Shown: piece after piece, positions 56,991 through 64,000 of the stretch
Numbering within the stretch: the stretch's first letter is position 1
Layout: every line of letters begins with the position of its first letter
Source: Xanthomonas euvesicatoria pv. euvesicatoria
Lineage (GTDB): Bacteria; Pseudomonadota; Gammaproteobacteria; Xanthomonadales; Xanthomonadaceae
DNA: 64,000 bases
Reading direction: 5' to 3'
NCBI RefSeq assembly: GCF_020880415.1
Contig: NZ_JAJIUJ010000072.1
Location: forward strand, 54,398 to 118,397
The notes under the pieces: generated by a model
What the model was told of the DNA's origin: nothing
What the model saw: only the letters and a program-made list of their open reading frames with translations
The model's database searches: none
Made by a program: the position numbers and the translations under genes

Positions 56991-57185
56991 CACGACTGGC
57001 GTGCAGGCAACAAGACCGGCTCGACCGAGCGATGCGATACGGCATGCTGTTTGCCGGCGCCCCAAGCGTCCAGTAACCAATGCTTAGGCGGTTAATCAGT
57101 CCCGGTGCGTTGGCGGTAGCGAATGCAACAAGCTCTGTCATGCATGCACGCTGCGCAATCGCGCATGAGTGGCGATAATGCGCCG

Positions 57186-57491
57186 ATGGATGCTCCCAAG
57201 CCCTGGCACCTCTACCTGCTGCTATGTCGCAACGGCAGCTATTACGCCGGCATTACCAACGATCTGGAGCGGCGCTTCCAGGCCCATCTGCGTGGCACTG
57301 GTGCGCGTTACACGCGTGCCAATCCGCCCGTGCAGCTGCTCGCCAGCCACCGGTACCCCGACCGCGCCAGCGCTTCGCGCGCAGAGTGTGCGCTTAAGCG
57401 CCAGCCACGTGCGCGCAAGCTCGCCTGGCTGCAGGCACAACCGAACGGTGCGGAGTCACAACCTGCTGACGCATCGATCACGCGTGTCTAG
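57186..57491 (+). CDS. GIY-YIG nuclease-superfamily protein
   Basis: A small protein of about 101 residues with the UPF0213/YhbQ-type GIY-YIG domain: [27 protein letters not shown], then the Arg/Ala-rich [20 protein letters not shown]. Relatives are DNA-binding or structure-specific nucleases of unclear role. The ATG at 57186 places the domain at the N-terminus; in-frame ATGs at 57123, 57144 and 57165 would add up to 21 residues. It is the first plus-strand gene after the minus-strand ssuB relic and lies 44 bases before a GST gene, perhaps cotranscribed. Confidence 0.82.
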   Translation: MDAPKPWHLYLLLCRNGSYYAGITNDLERRFQAHLRGTGARYTRANPPVQLLASHRYPDRASASRAECALKRQPRARKLAWLQAQPNGAESQPADASITRV

Positions 57492-57535
57492 CCATCGTTT
57501 TTCTACCCTGCAGCGCCCGACATGCGGAGCGGCGC

Positions 57536-58243
57536 ATGCATTATCAGCTGTATTACTGGACCGGTCTGCAAGGCCGCGGCGAATTCGTGCGACTGGCACT
57601 GGAAGACGCCGGCGCGGCCTACACCGATGTCGCACGTATCCAGGGCGACGAGGTCATGACGGCGTTTTTGCAAGGCGAGCAGGTGGGCGCGCAGCCGTTC
57701 GCACCACCATTTCTCAAAGCCGGCGACGTGGTGGTGGCGCAGGTCGCGGCGATCCTGCACTTCATCGGGCCACAGCTGCAATTGGTGCCCGATTCGGAAC
57801 CACAGCGGCTACAGGCGCTGCAATTGCAGCTGACCATCGCCGATCTGGTGGCCGAGGTGCACGATACGCACCACCCGATCGCAACCGGCCTGTATTACGA
57901 AGACCAACAAGCCGAAGCGGCCAAGCGTGCGCAGGACCTGCGTGAAAACCGCTTGCCCAAATTCCTGGGCTATTTCGAGCAGGTCCTGCAACAGGCTGGC
58001 GGCACGCACGTGCTCGGCACGCATTCGTACTTGGATCTATCGTTGTTCCAGTTGTTCAGTGGCCTGGAGTACATGTTCCCCAAACGCATGGCGAGGTTGG
58101 CAAAAAACTTGCCAGGACTGAAGGCGCTGCAGCGGCACGTGGCCCAACGGCCGCGCGTTGCGGCCTATCTGGCGTCCGAACGACGTGTGGCCTTCAATAC
58201 CAACGGCATCTTCCGCCATTACCCGGAGCTGGATGCGGCATAG
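57536..58243 (+). CDS. glutathione S-transferase family protein
   Basis: A 235-residue two-domain protein: thioredoxin-like N-terminal half (YQLYYWTGLQGRGEFVRLALEDAG, with the PFAPPFLKAGD strand-turn) and an all-helical C-terminal half with YLDLSLFQLFSGLEYMFP. Such proteins conjugate or reduce electrophiles with glutathione; the substrate is unknown. A Tyr near residue 7 in YYW could be the catalytic residue, as in sigma/alpha-type GSTs. GCGGAG precedes the start. Confidence 0.85.
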   Translation: MHYQLYYWTGLQGRGEFVRLALEDAGAAYTDVARIQGDEVMTAFLQGEQVGAQPFAPPFLKAGDVVVAQVAAILHFIGPQLQLVPDSEPQRLQALQLQLTIADLVAEVHDTHHPIATGLYYEDQQAEAAKRAQDLRENRLPKFLGYFEQVLQQAGGTHVLGTHSYLDLSLFQLFSGLEYMFPKRMARLAKNLPGLKALQRHVAQRPRVAAYLASERRVAFNTNGIFRHYPELDAA

Positions 58244-58469
58244 GCAGCGGCGGCGAAGGCGCTGCGGCCGGTCGCAACAGGCTGGCGCCGCATAAGGGTG
58301 CGGCGCGGCCCGCGGTGCTGATTGCTGCGAGCGATCACGCAACAACGCCACCTGATCCTGAGCGACGCGTGCAGCGTTACGTCGTGTACGTACGCACCCA
58401 CCCAGGTGCGAAGGCCGCAGGTCGCCTGACATGCGGCGTTCGCTCTCCGGTAGTGGGAAGCCAGCGGCC

Positions 58470-59288
58470 TCAGCGCCCCTGCAGCAAGGCCGTGCGAATC
58501 CGCTGCAGTTGCGCCTTGACTGCAGCCGCTTGCGTCGGCCCCAGGCGCAGCAGTGCCTTCTGCCCCACCGACAGCGATTCCAGCGATGGGTCGACGAAGC
58601 GGTAGCGGCCACGGTCGTCGCGTTGCACGCCGATCGGCTGCGTCGGCTCAGGCGTGCGTAGCAAGTGGTCGATCACATCGATGACGCGGTCGTTGAAGTA
58701 ACGATCCGGCGCGCCCAGATCCGCGTACGCCTGCTGAAACAGTGGATAGAAGCGCACATAGCTACGCGCCATGGCCTGCGCATCCACGCTGGTGAATGCG
58801 GCCACGTAAGGTGCATAGCGCGCCGCATTGGCCTGATCGAGCACCGGATGATCGCCTGCGCCGGCCACCTGCAACTCGCCAGGCACCGGCTGCAGCACCA
58901 AGGCACGGCGGCTGATGCTGGGTTGGGTGAGGTTGTCGATCATCACCACCACGCGTTCGATCAGGTGCTTGCGCAATACGATCGACAGCGCGTCATCGTC
59001 CTGCACCAACGCCAGCAGCGCTTGCCACGCGGCATCGTCGCTTTGCGCCAACGCAGGAATCGCAGCATCGGCAGCGTCGGCCGATGCTGCCGGCACCGGA
59101 TGACGCGGCTCGCCACTGGCCGGCGTCGGCTGTGGGCTGACCGCAGCGGCCACGGCACTGGCGGTACGGCTGATGGGTGCAGGCAAGTTGCCCTGCGGAT
59201 CGGGCGGGCCGCTGAACAGCCACCACGCGGCGCCAGCGATCAAGGGGACCGCCAACAACCACGGCCAGCGCGAGGATTTGCTTTGCAT
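58470..59288 (-). CDS. DUF3014 membrane-anchored protein
   Basis: A 272-residue protein with one N-terminal transmembrane segment (WPWLLAVPLIAGAAWWLF), a proline/alanine-rich linker (residues about 28-85) and a conserved C-terminal domain. The domain has RKHLIERVVVMIDNLTQ, YVRFYPLFQQAYADLG and RVIDVIDHLLRTPEP, the DUF3014 signature. It is probably anchored in the inner membrane facing the periplasm. Function is unknown. The hairpin repeat at 59463 lies upstream of its promoter. Confidence 0.85.
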   Translation of the reverse strand: MQSKSSRWPWLLAVPLIAGAAWWLFSGPPDPQGNLPAPISRTASAVAAAVSPQPTPASGEPRHPVPAASADAADAAIPALAQSDDAAWQALLALVQDDDALSIVLRKHLIERVVVMIDNLTQPSISRRALVLQPVPGELQVAGAGDHPVLDQANAARYAPYVAAFTSVDAQAMARSYVRFYPLFQQAYADLGAPDRYFNDRVIDVIDHLLRTPEPTQPIGVQRDDRGRYRFVDPSLESLSVGQKALLRLGPTQAAAVKAQLQRIRTALLQGR

Positions 59289-59462
59289 CGTGGAACTCCT
59301 GACATCGACAACATCCAGTGTGTGACCGTGGGATGCTGCGGTGGTTCCATCGATTTACGGTGTCGCTCGTTGAGCCGCTTGACGCTGGACGTGACGCACT
59401 ACGCTCGCAACCATGGGAAACGCAGCGCCCGGCTCGCCGGCTGTCTCACCGTCGCGGGATTC

Positions 59463-59514
59463 TTGGCGGCATGAATGCCGCCAAGGAGCCACAGAGACGT
59501 ACTTGCAGCGTGTC
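59463..59514. repeat. hairpin-bearing intergenic repeat, copy 2
   Basis: TTGGCGGCAT and ATGCCGCCAA form a perfect 10-bp hairpin with a 2-base loop (59463-59484). The next 30 bases resemble those after copy 1 at 7927 and end in GTGTCC. It lies between the end of the LprI-like gene and the start of the DUF3014 gene, where it could act as a terminator for the former. Confidence 0.7.
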
Positions 59515-59582
59515 CTGCGATGGTGGGCGGGCAAGGGCCCTGCAGCGGAGAGGCAGAAGCTTCGCTGCGCGATCCACGCCGC

Positions 59583-60749
59583 TTAGCCGGCGAAATCCAA
59601 TCGCGCGTTCACCCAAGCCGCGACAATTGCAGCGGCAACCTGTTCGGCCCGCCTGGCAGGCATACGCCTTCTTGCCAGCCAGGCGGCCGTCTCTGCGCGC
59701 ACCTTCGGCAACAGCGCGCGCGCAGCGTTGCGCTCGGCTGCCGGCCAGTCGCTGTCGTCGCCGGACCACGCAGCAATCGCCTGCTCCGGATCGTTGCCGT
59801 AGCGCTTGCGCAACTCCGGCTGCAGATACAGTGCCGGCGACACGGCAGCCCGGAGCGCGATGATCTGCCACTCGGCGTAGCTGGCATAGCGAATGGTGCC
59901 TGCGTCCTTGCTCAAGGCTTCGATCAGTCCTGCGAATCCGTCATCCAGCTGTTTCCAGCTCGGTCGCGCGAACAGCCCACCGGGCGGCTCGCAGATCGGC
60001 GCGAAACTGTCGCGTGTCGAGCCATAGAGCGGGCCGAACGCCTCATAAGCCGGCTCGCCCACTGCAGCGAAGATGAAGCAATGCACATACGGCCGCTCGG
60101 AACGATCTTCGCGCTCGATCCACATGCGCAACAAGGTCAGCACACGCTGTTGCTGTTGCATGGCGGGCGCGCCTTCCACATCGTCGAGCAAGGATGCTGC
60201 GAAATCGTCGGTCTTGCGCAACGCCTTGCGTGCGCTTTCAAAACGCGCGCTCGCCAACGCCGCATCCACGCCAGCGGCAGGCACGAAGTCATGCAGATAC
60301 GCCAGCCATGCCGATGCCAGCGGCGCGTCGTAGCCCTGCAACTGGCGCGCAGCGTCCGCTGGCGTTTTCGGGATGCTGGCGATGATGCGGTCCAGCGTTT
60401 GCTGCTGGGCGTCGAGTGTCTTGCCCAGCGCATCGACCCTGGTCTTCAGACTGCGTTGCAGGCAGGCATCCACCTTGGCGTCCTGCGCGCAGGCATTGCG
60501 CTGGCGCAACCAGGCGCGTTGCTGATCGCGCACTGCGGTGAGCGAGGCGCGCGGTGTGGTGTCCAGCACGCCGCGATAGGCCTCATCCAGCTGATCGTCC
60601 AGCTGGCCGAGCGCCGGCACCGCGCACAGCCGCTTTTCCACCGGCGTGCCCGCCTGCTTGCAGTCGAACGACGCCGACCATGCGGCGCCAGCGCTCAGCA
60701 CCAAAGCGCCAGCCACAATGCTCTGCGCGACACGCATCCGATAACTCAC
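59583..60749 (-). CDS. LprI-family (lysozyme-inhibitor-like) exported protein
   Basis: A 388-residue protein with a signal peptide (VAQSIVAGALVLSAGAAWS), then the LprI-type domain: FDCKQAGTPVEKRLCAVPALGQLDDQLDEAY with paired cysteines and a later RNACAQDAKVDACLQ. A large C-terminal region with WIEREDRSERPYVHCF and further helices has no recognised name. LprI proteins of other bacteria inhibit lysozyme, but the present one is much longer, so that role is a guess. The start is GTG at 60749: it has AGGAGG at proper distance and overlaps the permease stop (GTGA); an in-frame ATG lies four codons later. Confidence 0.8.
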   Translation of the reverse strand: MSYRMRVAQSIVAGALVLSAGAAWSASFDCKQAGTPVEKRLCAVPALGQLDDQLDEAYRGVLDTTPRASLTAVRDQQRAWLRQRNACAQDAKVDACLQRSLKTRVDALGKTLDAQQQTLDRIIASIPKTPADAARQLQGYDAPLASAWLAYLHDFVPAAGVDAALASARFESARKALRKTDDFAASLLDDVEGAPAMQQQQRVLTLLRMWIEREDRSERPYVHCFIFAAVGEPAYEAFGPLYGSTRDSFAPICEPPGGLFARPSWKQLDDGFAGLIEALSKDAGTIRYASYAEWQIIALRAAVSPALYLQPELRKRYGNDPEQAIAAWSGDDSDWPAAERNAARALLPKVRAETAAWLARRRMPARRAEQVAAAIVAAWVNARLDFAG

Positions 60750-62347
60750 TGCAACGCCTCCTTGCGCGCCGGCAGCAGCGACAGCAACAGCAGCGTCGCC
60801 GCCAGCGCCACGTAGGCACCGACGAACTGCCAGCTGATCACCCGCGCCAGGCCTTGCAGCGACCACGGCAGGTAGATGCCGCCGCGCGGGTCCACCGAGT
60901 GGATCAGGCCGAACAGGGTCAGCCCGGCAGCTACCAGCAGGAACGCCGCGCCGCGTCGCAAGCGGCCGTCGATCATCGCCGCCACCGTGGCGATCCACAG
61001 CATCGCGGTGATGATGAAGCCATTGCCCAGCGCGAAGATCACTGCCAGCTCCGGCAACCCGTGGCCATCGACCTTGGTGGTCAGCGCGACCAGCTGCTCC
61101 GGTGCAATCCAGCCCGGCGCCTTGATCGTCAGCAGGTACGCGACCGACGGCAGAAAGCCCAGCACCATCGCACCGGCATGCTGCCTGGGCGTGGCCTGGA
61201 ATGCCTGGGTGGTGATGTCGATGGAGACATACACGATGATTGGCGCCAGCACGGCCAACGGCAGCCACTGCACCAAGCCGCTGATCACGCCAAGCATGCC
61301 GCCGATCCCGATGAACACCCCGGTCAGCAGCGTGTAACCGGAGCGCGCGCCCATGTGCTTGTACGCGGGCTGGCCGATGTAGGGCGTGGTCTGCGCAACG
61401 CCGCCGCAGACGCCGGCCACCAGCGTGGCCAAGGCTTCCACCAGCAGGATGTCGCGGGTGCGGTAATCGTCGCCGGCCGCGCGCGCGCTCTCGCTGACGT
61501 TGATGCCGCCCACCACCATCAACAAGCCGAACGGCAACAGCAACGGCAGGTACGCCACCGTGGCCGGCAGGCCGTCGATAAAGCCCAGCGTCGGCAGCGG
61601 CAGCACGATCTGCGGCGGATTCCACGCCGGCAAGGCGAAGCCGGGGGCACCCAATCCCGCCAGGCCAAGCCCGTAATACAACGCGGTGCCGATCACGAAC
61701 GCCACCAGCACGCCGGGCAATTTGGTCGGCAGGCGGCCCTTGGCGAGCAGCACATACAGCAGCAGGCCCAAGGTAACGAAGCCGGCTACCGGCGAACGGA
61801 GCGTTTCCAGCAATGGCAGCAAGCCCATCAGCACCAGCGCGATACCGGCGATGGAACCGAGCAGGGCCGCCCGCGGCAGCGCGCGCGTCACCGCTTCGCC
61901 TGCGAAGGACAGCACCAGCTTGAGCAGGCCCATCACCACCAACGCGGCCATGCCCAGTTTCCAGGTGGCGATCGCGGCGGCCTGCGGGTCCAGCCCTTGC
62001 GCTTTGAAGCCGGCAAATGCCGGGCCGAGCACCAGCAGCGCCATGCCGATGCTGGTGGGCGCATCCAGACCCAGCGGCATGGCAGTGACGTCGTCGCGCC
62101 CGGTGCGTGCGGCCAGCCGCCGCGCCATCAGGGTGTACAGCAGGTTGCCCACCAGCACGCCGAACGCGGTGCCGGGGAACATGCGCTGGAACACGACGTC
62201 GGCCGGGAACTGGAAGATGCCGACCAGGGCCATGGCGATGAAGCCAAGGATGGACAGGTTGTCGACCACCAGGCCGAAGAAACCATTGAGATCGCCAGCG
62301 ACGAACCAGCGCGGCGCAGCCGCAGGACGCGAAGAGGGAGCCGACAT
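60746..62347 (-). CDS. NCS2-type permease (xanthine/uracil/AzgA-like)
   Basis: A 533-residue membrane protein with twelve to fourteen hydrophobic segments. It starts WFVAGDLNGFFGLVVDNLSIL and includes MPLGLDAPTS, the family stretch VGGINVSESARAAGDDY and TPYIGQPAYKHMGARSGYTLLTG, which fits the NCS2/SulP-related permease group. Substrate could be a purine or other anion; not decidable here. The ATG at 62347 has no strong ribosome site, though the N-terminus looks right. Its stop overlaps the GTG of the LprI-like gene, so the two are translationally linked. Confidence 0.85.
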   Translation of the reverse strand: MSAPSSRPAAAPRWFVAGDLNGFFGLVVDNLSILGFIAMALVGIFQFPADVVFQRMFPGTAFGVLVGNLLYTLMARRLAARTGRDDVTAMPLGLDAPTSIGMALLVLGPAFAGFKAQGLDPQAAAIATWKLGMAALVVMGLLKLVLSFAGEAVTRALPRAALLGSIAGIALVLMGLLPLLETLRSPVAGFVTLGLLLYVLLAKGRLPTKLPGVLVAFVIGTALYYGLGLAGLGAPGFALPAWNPPQIVLPLPTLGFIDGLPATVAYLPLLLPFGLLMVVGGINVSESARAAGDDYRTRDILLVEALATLVAGVCGGVAQTTPYIGQPAYKHMGARSGYTLLTGVFIGIGGMLGVISGLVQWLPLAVLAPIIVYVSIDITTQAFQATPRQHAGAMVLGFLPSVAYLLTIKAPGWIAPEQLVALTTKVDGHGLPELAVIFALGNGFIITAMLWIATVAAMIDGRLRRGAAFLLVAAGLTLFGLIHSVDPRGGIYLPWSLQGLARVISWQFVGAYVALAATLLLLSLLPARKEALQ

Positions 62348-62484
62348 GAGAACCAGAGAAGCGTGGGGGTCGGCCGATGGTAGCCGCTGCATTGCGGGGA
62401 CGACAGCGGCGCGGTGGATCAGAGCGTGTCGTGGCCAGGGGCCGTCTGGCTGTCCGTGAGCAAGCAGCCCGGCGCCATCGCCCG

Positions 62485-63357
62485 CTACTGCATCGCCGCA
62501 TCCACCTCGATCCAGCCCACGCTGTCGCTGCGGCCGGCGCTGCGATAACGCACCTGCAGCCGCGTACCATCGGCGCTGACGTCCAGCGCATCGGCCTGAT
62601 CGCCGCGCACCAGATAGCGTTTGGTGACGGTGGCCGTCGGCGTGGCGTACAGCGGCAAACGCCTCACATGTACGTGCAGTTGCACCGGCATCGGTTCCTC
62701 GAGCGTGGTACCGATTTCGCTTGCCACCTTGACGCCGCGCGGGTCGTACATCGGCCACACCGACAGCGGCATCCCATCCTCGCTTCCCGAATCCAGCAAG
62801 GCCTGGATCTGCGGCGACTCGATCCGCTGCTGCGTCCGCCAAACGTACAACCGCCCGCCAGCGTCGTAGCGGTAGACATCCGCATACCACATCGGCCCAC
62901 CGCGGCAGGAACTGGTCAGGCTGCGCTGCTGTTGATCGGCAACCAGATTGAAGAATCCCTCGCACTGCACCGCCGGGCGCGTCGGTGCAGCGAGCGCATG
63001 AAAGCGGCGCTGTGCAGGATCGAACACAAAGACCCAGACCGCCTCGTTGACCTGACCCAGCATCGCCGACACCGCAAGATCCGGGCGCCCGTCGAAGTTG
63101 TAGTCGTCGCTGCGCAGCTGCACGTCGCCTTCGCCATCGTCCACATTCGCGTCGAACCACTGTTCGGCATCGCCGGGAGACAGCACCACATGCAGGCGCT
63201 GGCCGACCAAGGTGGCGGTCGCACGGGTCTGCGCATCCAGCGTCAGACGAAGGCTTGTGTCGTCTGACGCAGCGCCGAACGCCAGCCCGCCTGCCATCGC
63301 AACCAACAGTGCGCGGGCGGCGCGGACGGGCGACAAATGCAAGAAGCCAAGGCGCAT
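62485..63357 (-). CDS. XAC2610-family exported protein
   Basis: A 290-residue protein with a hydrophobic leader (RALLVAMAGGLAFGA) and a calcium-binding-like loop DYNFDGRPDLAV, typical of the XAC2610-related proteins of xanthomonads. LTLDAQTRATATLVGQRLHV precedes it and WYADVYRYDAGGRLYVWR follows; a C-terminal segment resembles an SH3-like end (RYRSAGRSDSVGWIEVD). It is probably periplasmic or secreted. The function is unknown. The start is uncertain: the frame is open beyond 63357, and an alternative leader begins near 63441. Confidence 0.72.
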   Translation of the reverse strand: MRLGFLHLSPVRAARALLVAMAGGLAFGAASDDTSLRLTLDAQTRATATLVGQRLHVVLSPGDAEQWFDANVDDGEGDVQLRSDDYNFDGRPDLAVSAMLGQVNEAVWVFVFDPAQRRFHALAAPTRPAVQCEGFFNLVADQQQRSLTSSCRGGPMWYADVYRYDAGGRLYVWRTQQRIESPQIQALLDSGSEDGMPLSVWPMYDPRGVKVASEIGTTLEEPMPVQLHVHVRRLPLYATPTATVTKRYLVRGDQADALDVSADGTRLQVRYRSAGRSDSVGWIEVDAAMQ

Positions 63358-63515
63358 GCGCAGCTGGCTCGAAGCGGTGCGCAGACACTCGCTCGCCGGC
63401 TGCGCACGCGATGCCCGCCAATGCATGAAGACGCGCGACATACGCCGATCGACGCTGGCGAGCGTGGCGGTCGGCAACTGCACGGACCTGTCGGTGCACA
63501 AGCCGGCCAGCGGAC

Positions 63516-63989
63516 TCAGAACGACACCTCCACCGGCTGCCGCGACCACAGCACCGACTGGTGCCCGGTGGCCTGCTTCCAGGCCAGCCGGATCGCTTCG
63601 ATGTCGTTGCGCCGTTGCGGGGTGTCCTCGTGCAGTATCACCAGCACCTTGGTGCCCAGCCGGTTCGGCTCCTTGGCGCCGCGGAACAACCATTGGCCGT
63701 AGGCGTCGAACACGGTCAGACCATCGGGAAAGCGCGGGGTCACTTCCTTGTCCAGAAACGCGCGCCATTGGGTTTCGTCGATGGTGCGGGTCTGCGGGCG
63801 GTCGGCCGGGCCGGATTCTTCGCCCACGCCGAAATACAACTCGCTGCGCACCCAACCCCGTGCCGCCGCCGGCCGCGCTGCATCGCCCTGCAGGCTGGCA
63901 GTGGTCGCGGTCGGCACGGTGCCGGGCGCGGTGGCGCAAGCGGTCAACGCCAGCATGGCGGCAAGCAGGCAAGACGGCAGCAACTTCAT
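63516..63989 (-). CDS. DUF3574 lipoprotein
   Basis: A 157-residue lipoprotein. The signal peptide ends in the lipobox LTAC (Cys at residue 18), so the mature protein would be attached to a membrane on the periplasmic side. The DUF3574 domain includes RSELYFGVG, WRAFLDKEVTPRFPDGLTVFDA and KVLVILHEDTPQRRNDIEAIR. Function is unknown. The next gene downstream on the same strand encodes an XAC2610-family protein, 158 bases away. Confidence 0.88.
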   Translation of the reverse strand: MKLLPSCLLAAMLALTACATAPGTVPTATTASLQGDAARPAAARGWVRSELYFGVGEESGPADRPQTRTIDETQWRAFLDKEVTPRFPDGLTVFDAYGQWLFRGAKEPNRLGTKVLVILHEDTPQRRNDIEAIRLAWKQATGHQSVLWSRQPVEVSF

Positions 63990-64000
63990 CGACTTCTCCA

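Noticed and set aside
59583..62591. A 1002-residue continuous frame spanning the permease and the LprI-like gene
   Set aside because: Its N-terminal two thirds read the permease gene out of frame and have no membrane segments; only the last third from 60749 is a real protein.

Overview
The window is GC-rich, gene-dense proteobacterial chromosome and looks like Xanthomonas. The evidence is a vibrioferrin/xanthoferrin-type siderophore locus (xsuA-xssABCDE type), a divergent L2-like bla/ampR pair, six TonB-dependent receptors in 64 kb, proteins of the XAC2610, DUF3011 and DUF3014 families, and short intergenic repeats of the kind found in xanthomonads. No rRNA, tRNA, CRISPR array, prophage or intact insertion sequence was seen. 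Species was not determined.

Layout. 0-8 kb: housekeeping and small genes (YebC-type regulator, alpha/beta hydrolase, GNAT, aspS, a frameshifted DUF3011 protein, FmdB-type zinc ribbon, MFS transporter). 8-13 kb: a TonB-dependent receptor followed by a Tat-exported phospholipase C. 13-18.6 kb: an esterase, class A beta-lactamase with divergent AmpR, a YcxB-like protein and an ABC-F ATPase of the YheS type. 18.8-27.4 kb: three related TonB-dependent receptors in a row with a glyoxalase-fold gene between the first two. 27.6-31 kb: an orphan cytochrome P450 and a YbaL-type cation/proton antiporter. 31.2-41.7 kb: the iron-siderophore locus, with a Fur-box-like site, an HpcH/HpaI-aldolase relative resembling the citrate synthase SbnG, the receptor XsuA, and five overlapping genes xssA-E. 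41.6-53.4 kb: an AraC/GyrI-type regulator and then, on the minus strand, a colinear cobalamin uptake and assembly operon behind one cobalamin riboswitch: btuB, two BtuM-like membrane proteins, cobA, cbiB, cobD, cobQ, cobU, cobT, cobC, cobS. 53.6-64 kb: clpB, an ssuB relic, GIY-YIG protein, GST, DUF3014 protein, LprI-like protein, NCS2-type permease, XAC2610-family protein and a DUF3574 lipoprotein.

How parts work together. In the siderophore locus the SbnG-like enzyme could supply citrate, XssA/B/D/E would assemble a citrate-based carboxylate siderophore, XssC would export it and XsuA would take back the ferric form. In the cobalamin locus BtuB brings corrinoids across the outer membrane, the BtuM-like pair may carry them across the inner membrane (no BtuCDF is present), and the Cob enzymes adenosylate, amidate and attach the lower ligand.

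The most notable anomalies are a one-base frameshift in cobQ, a 16-bp tandem duplication that frameshifts the DUF3011 gene, an array of a 7-bp repeat that also occurs in frame inside the ABC-F gene, the tandem BtuM-like pair sharing one cysteine motif, and the SbnG-like gene attached to a vibrioferrin-type locus.
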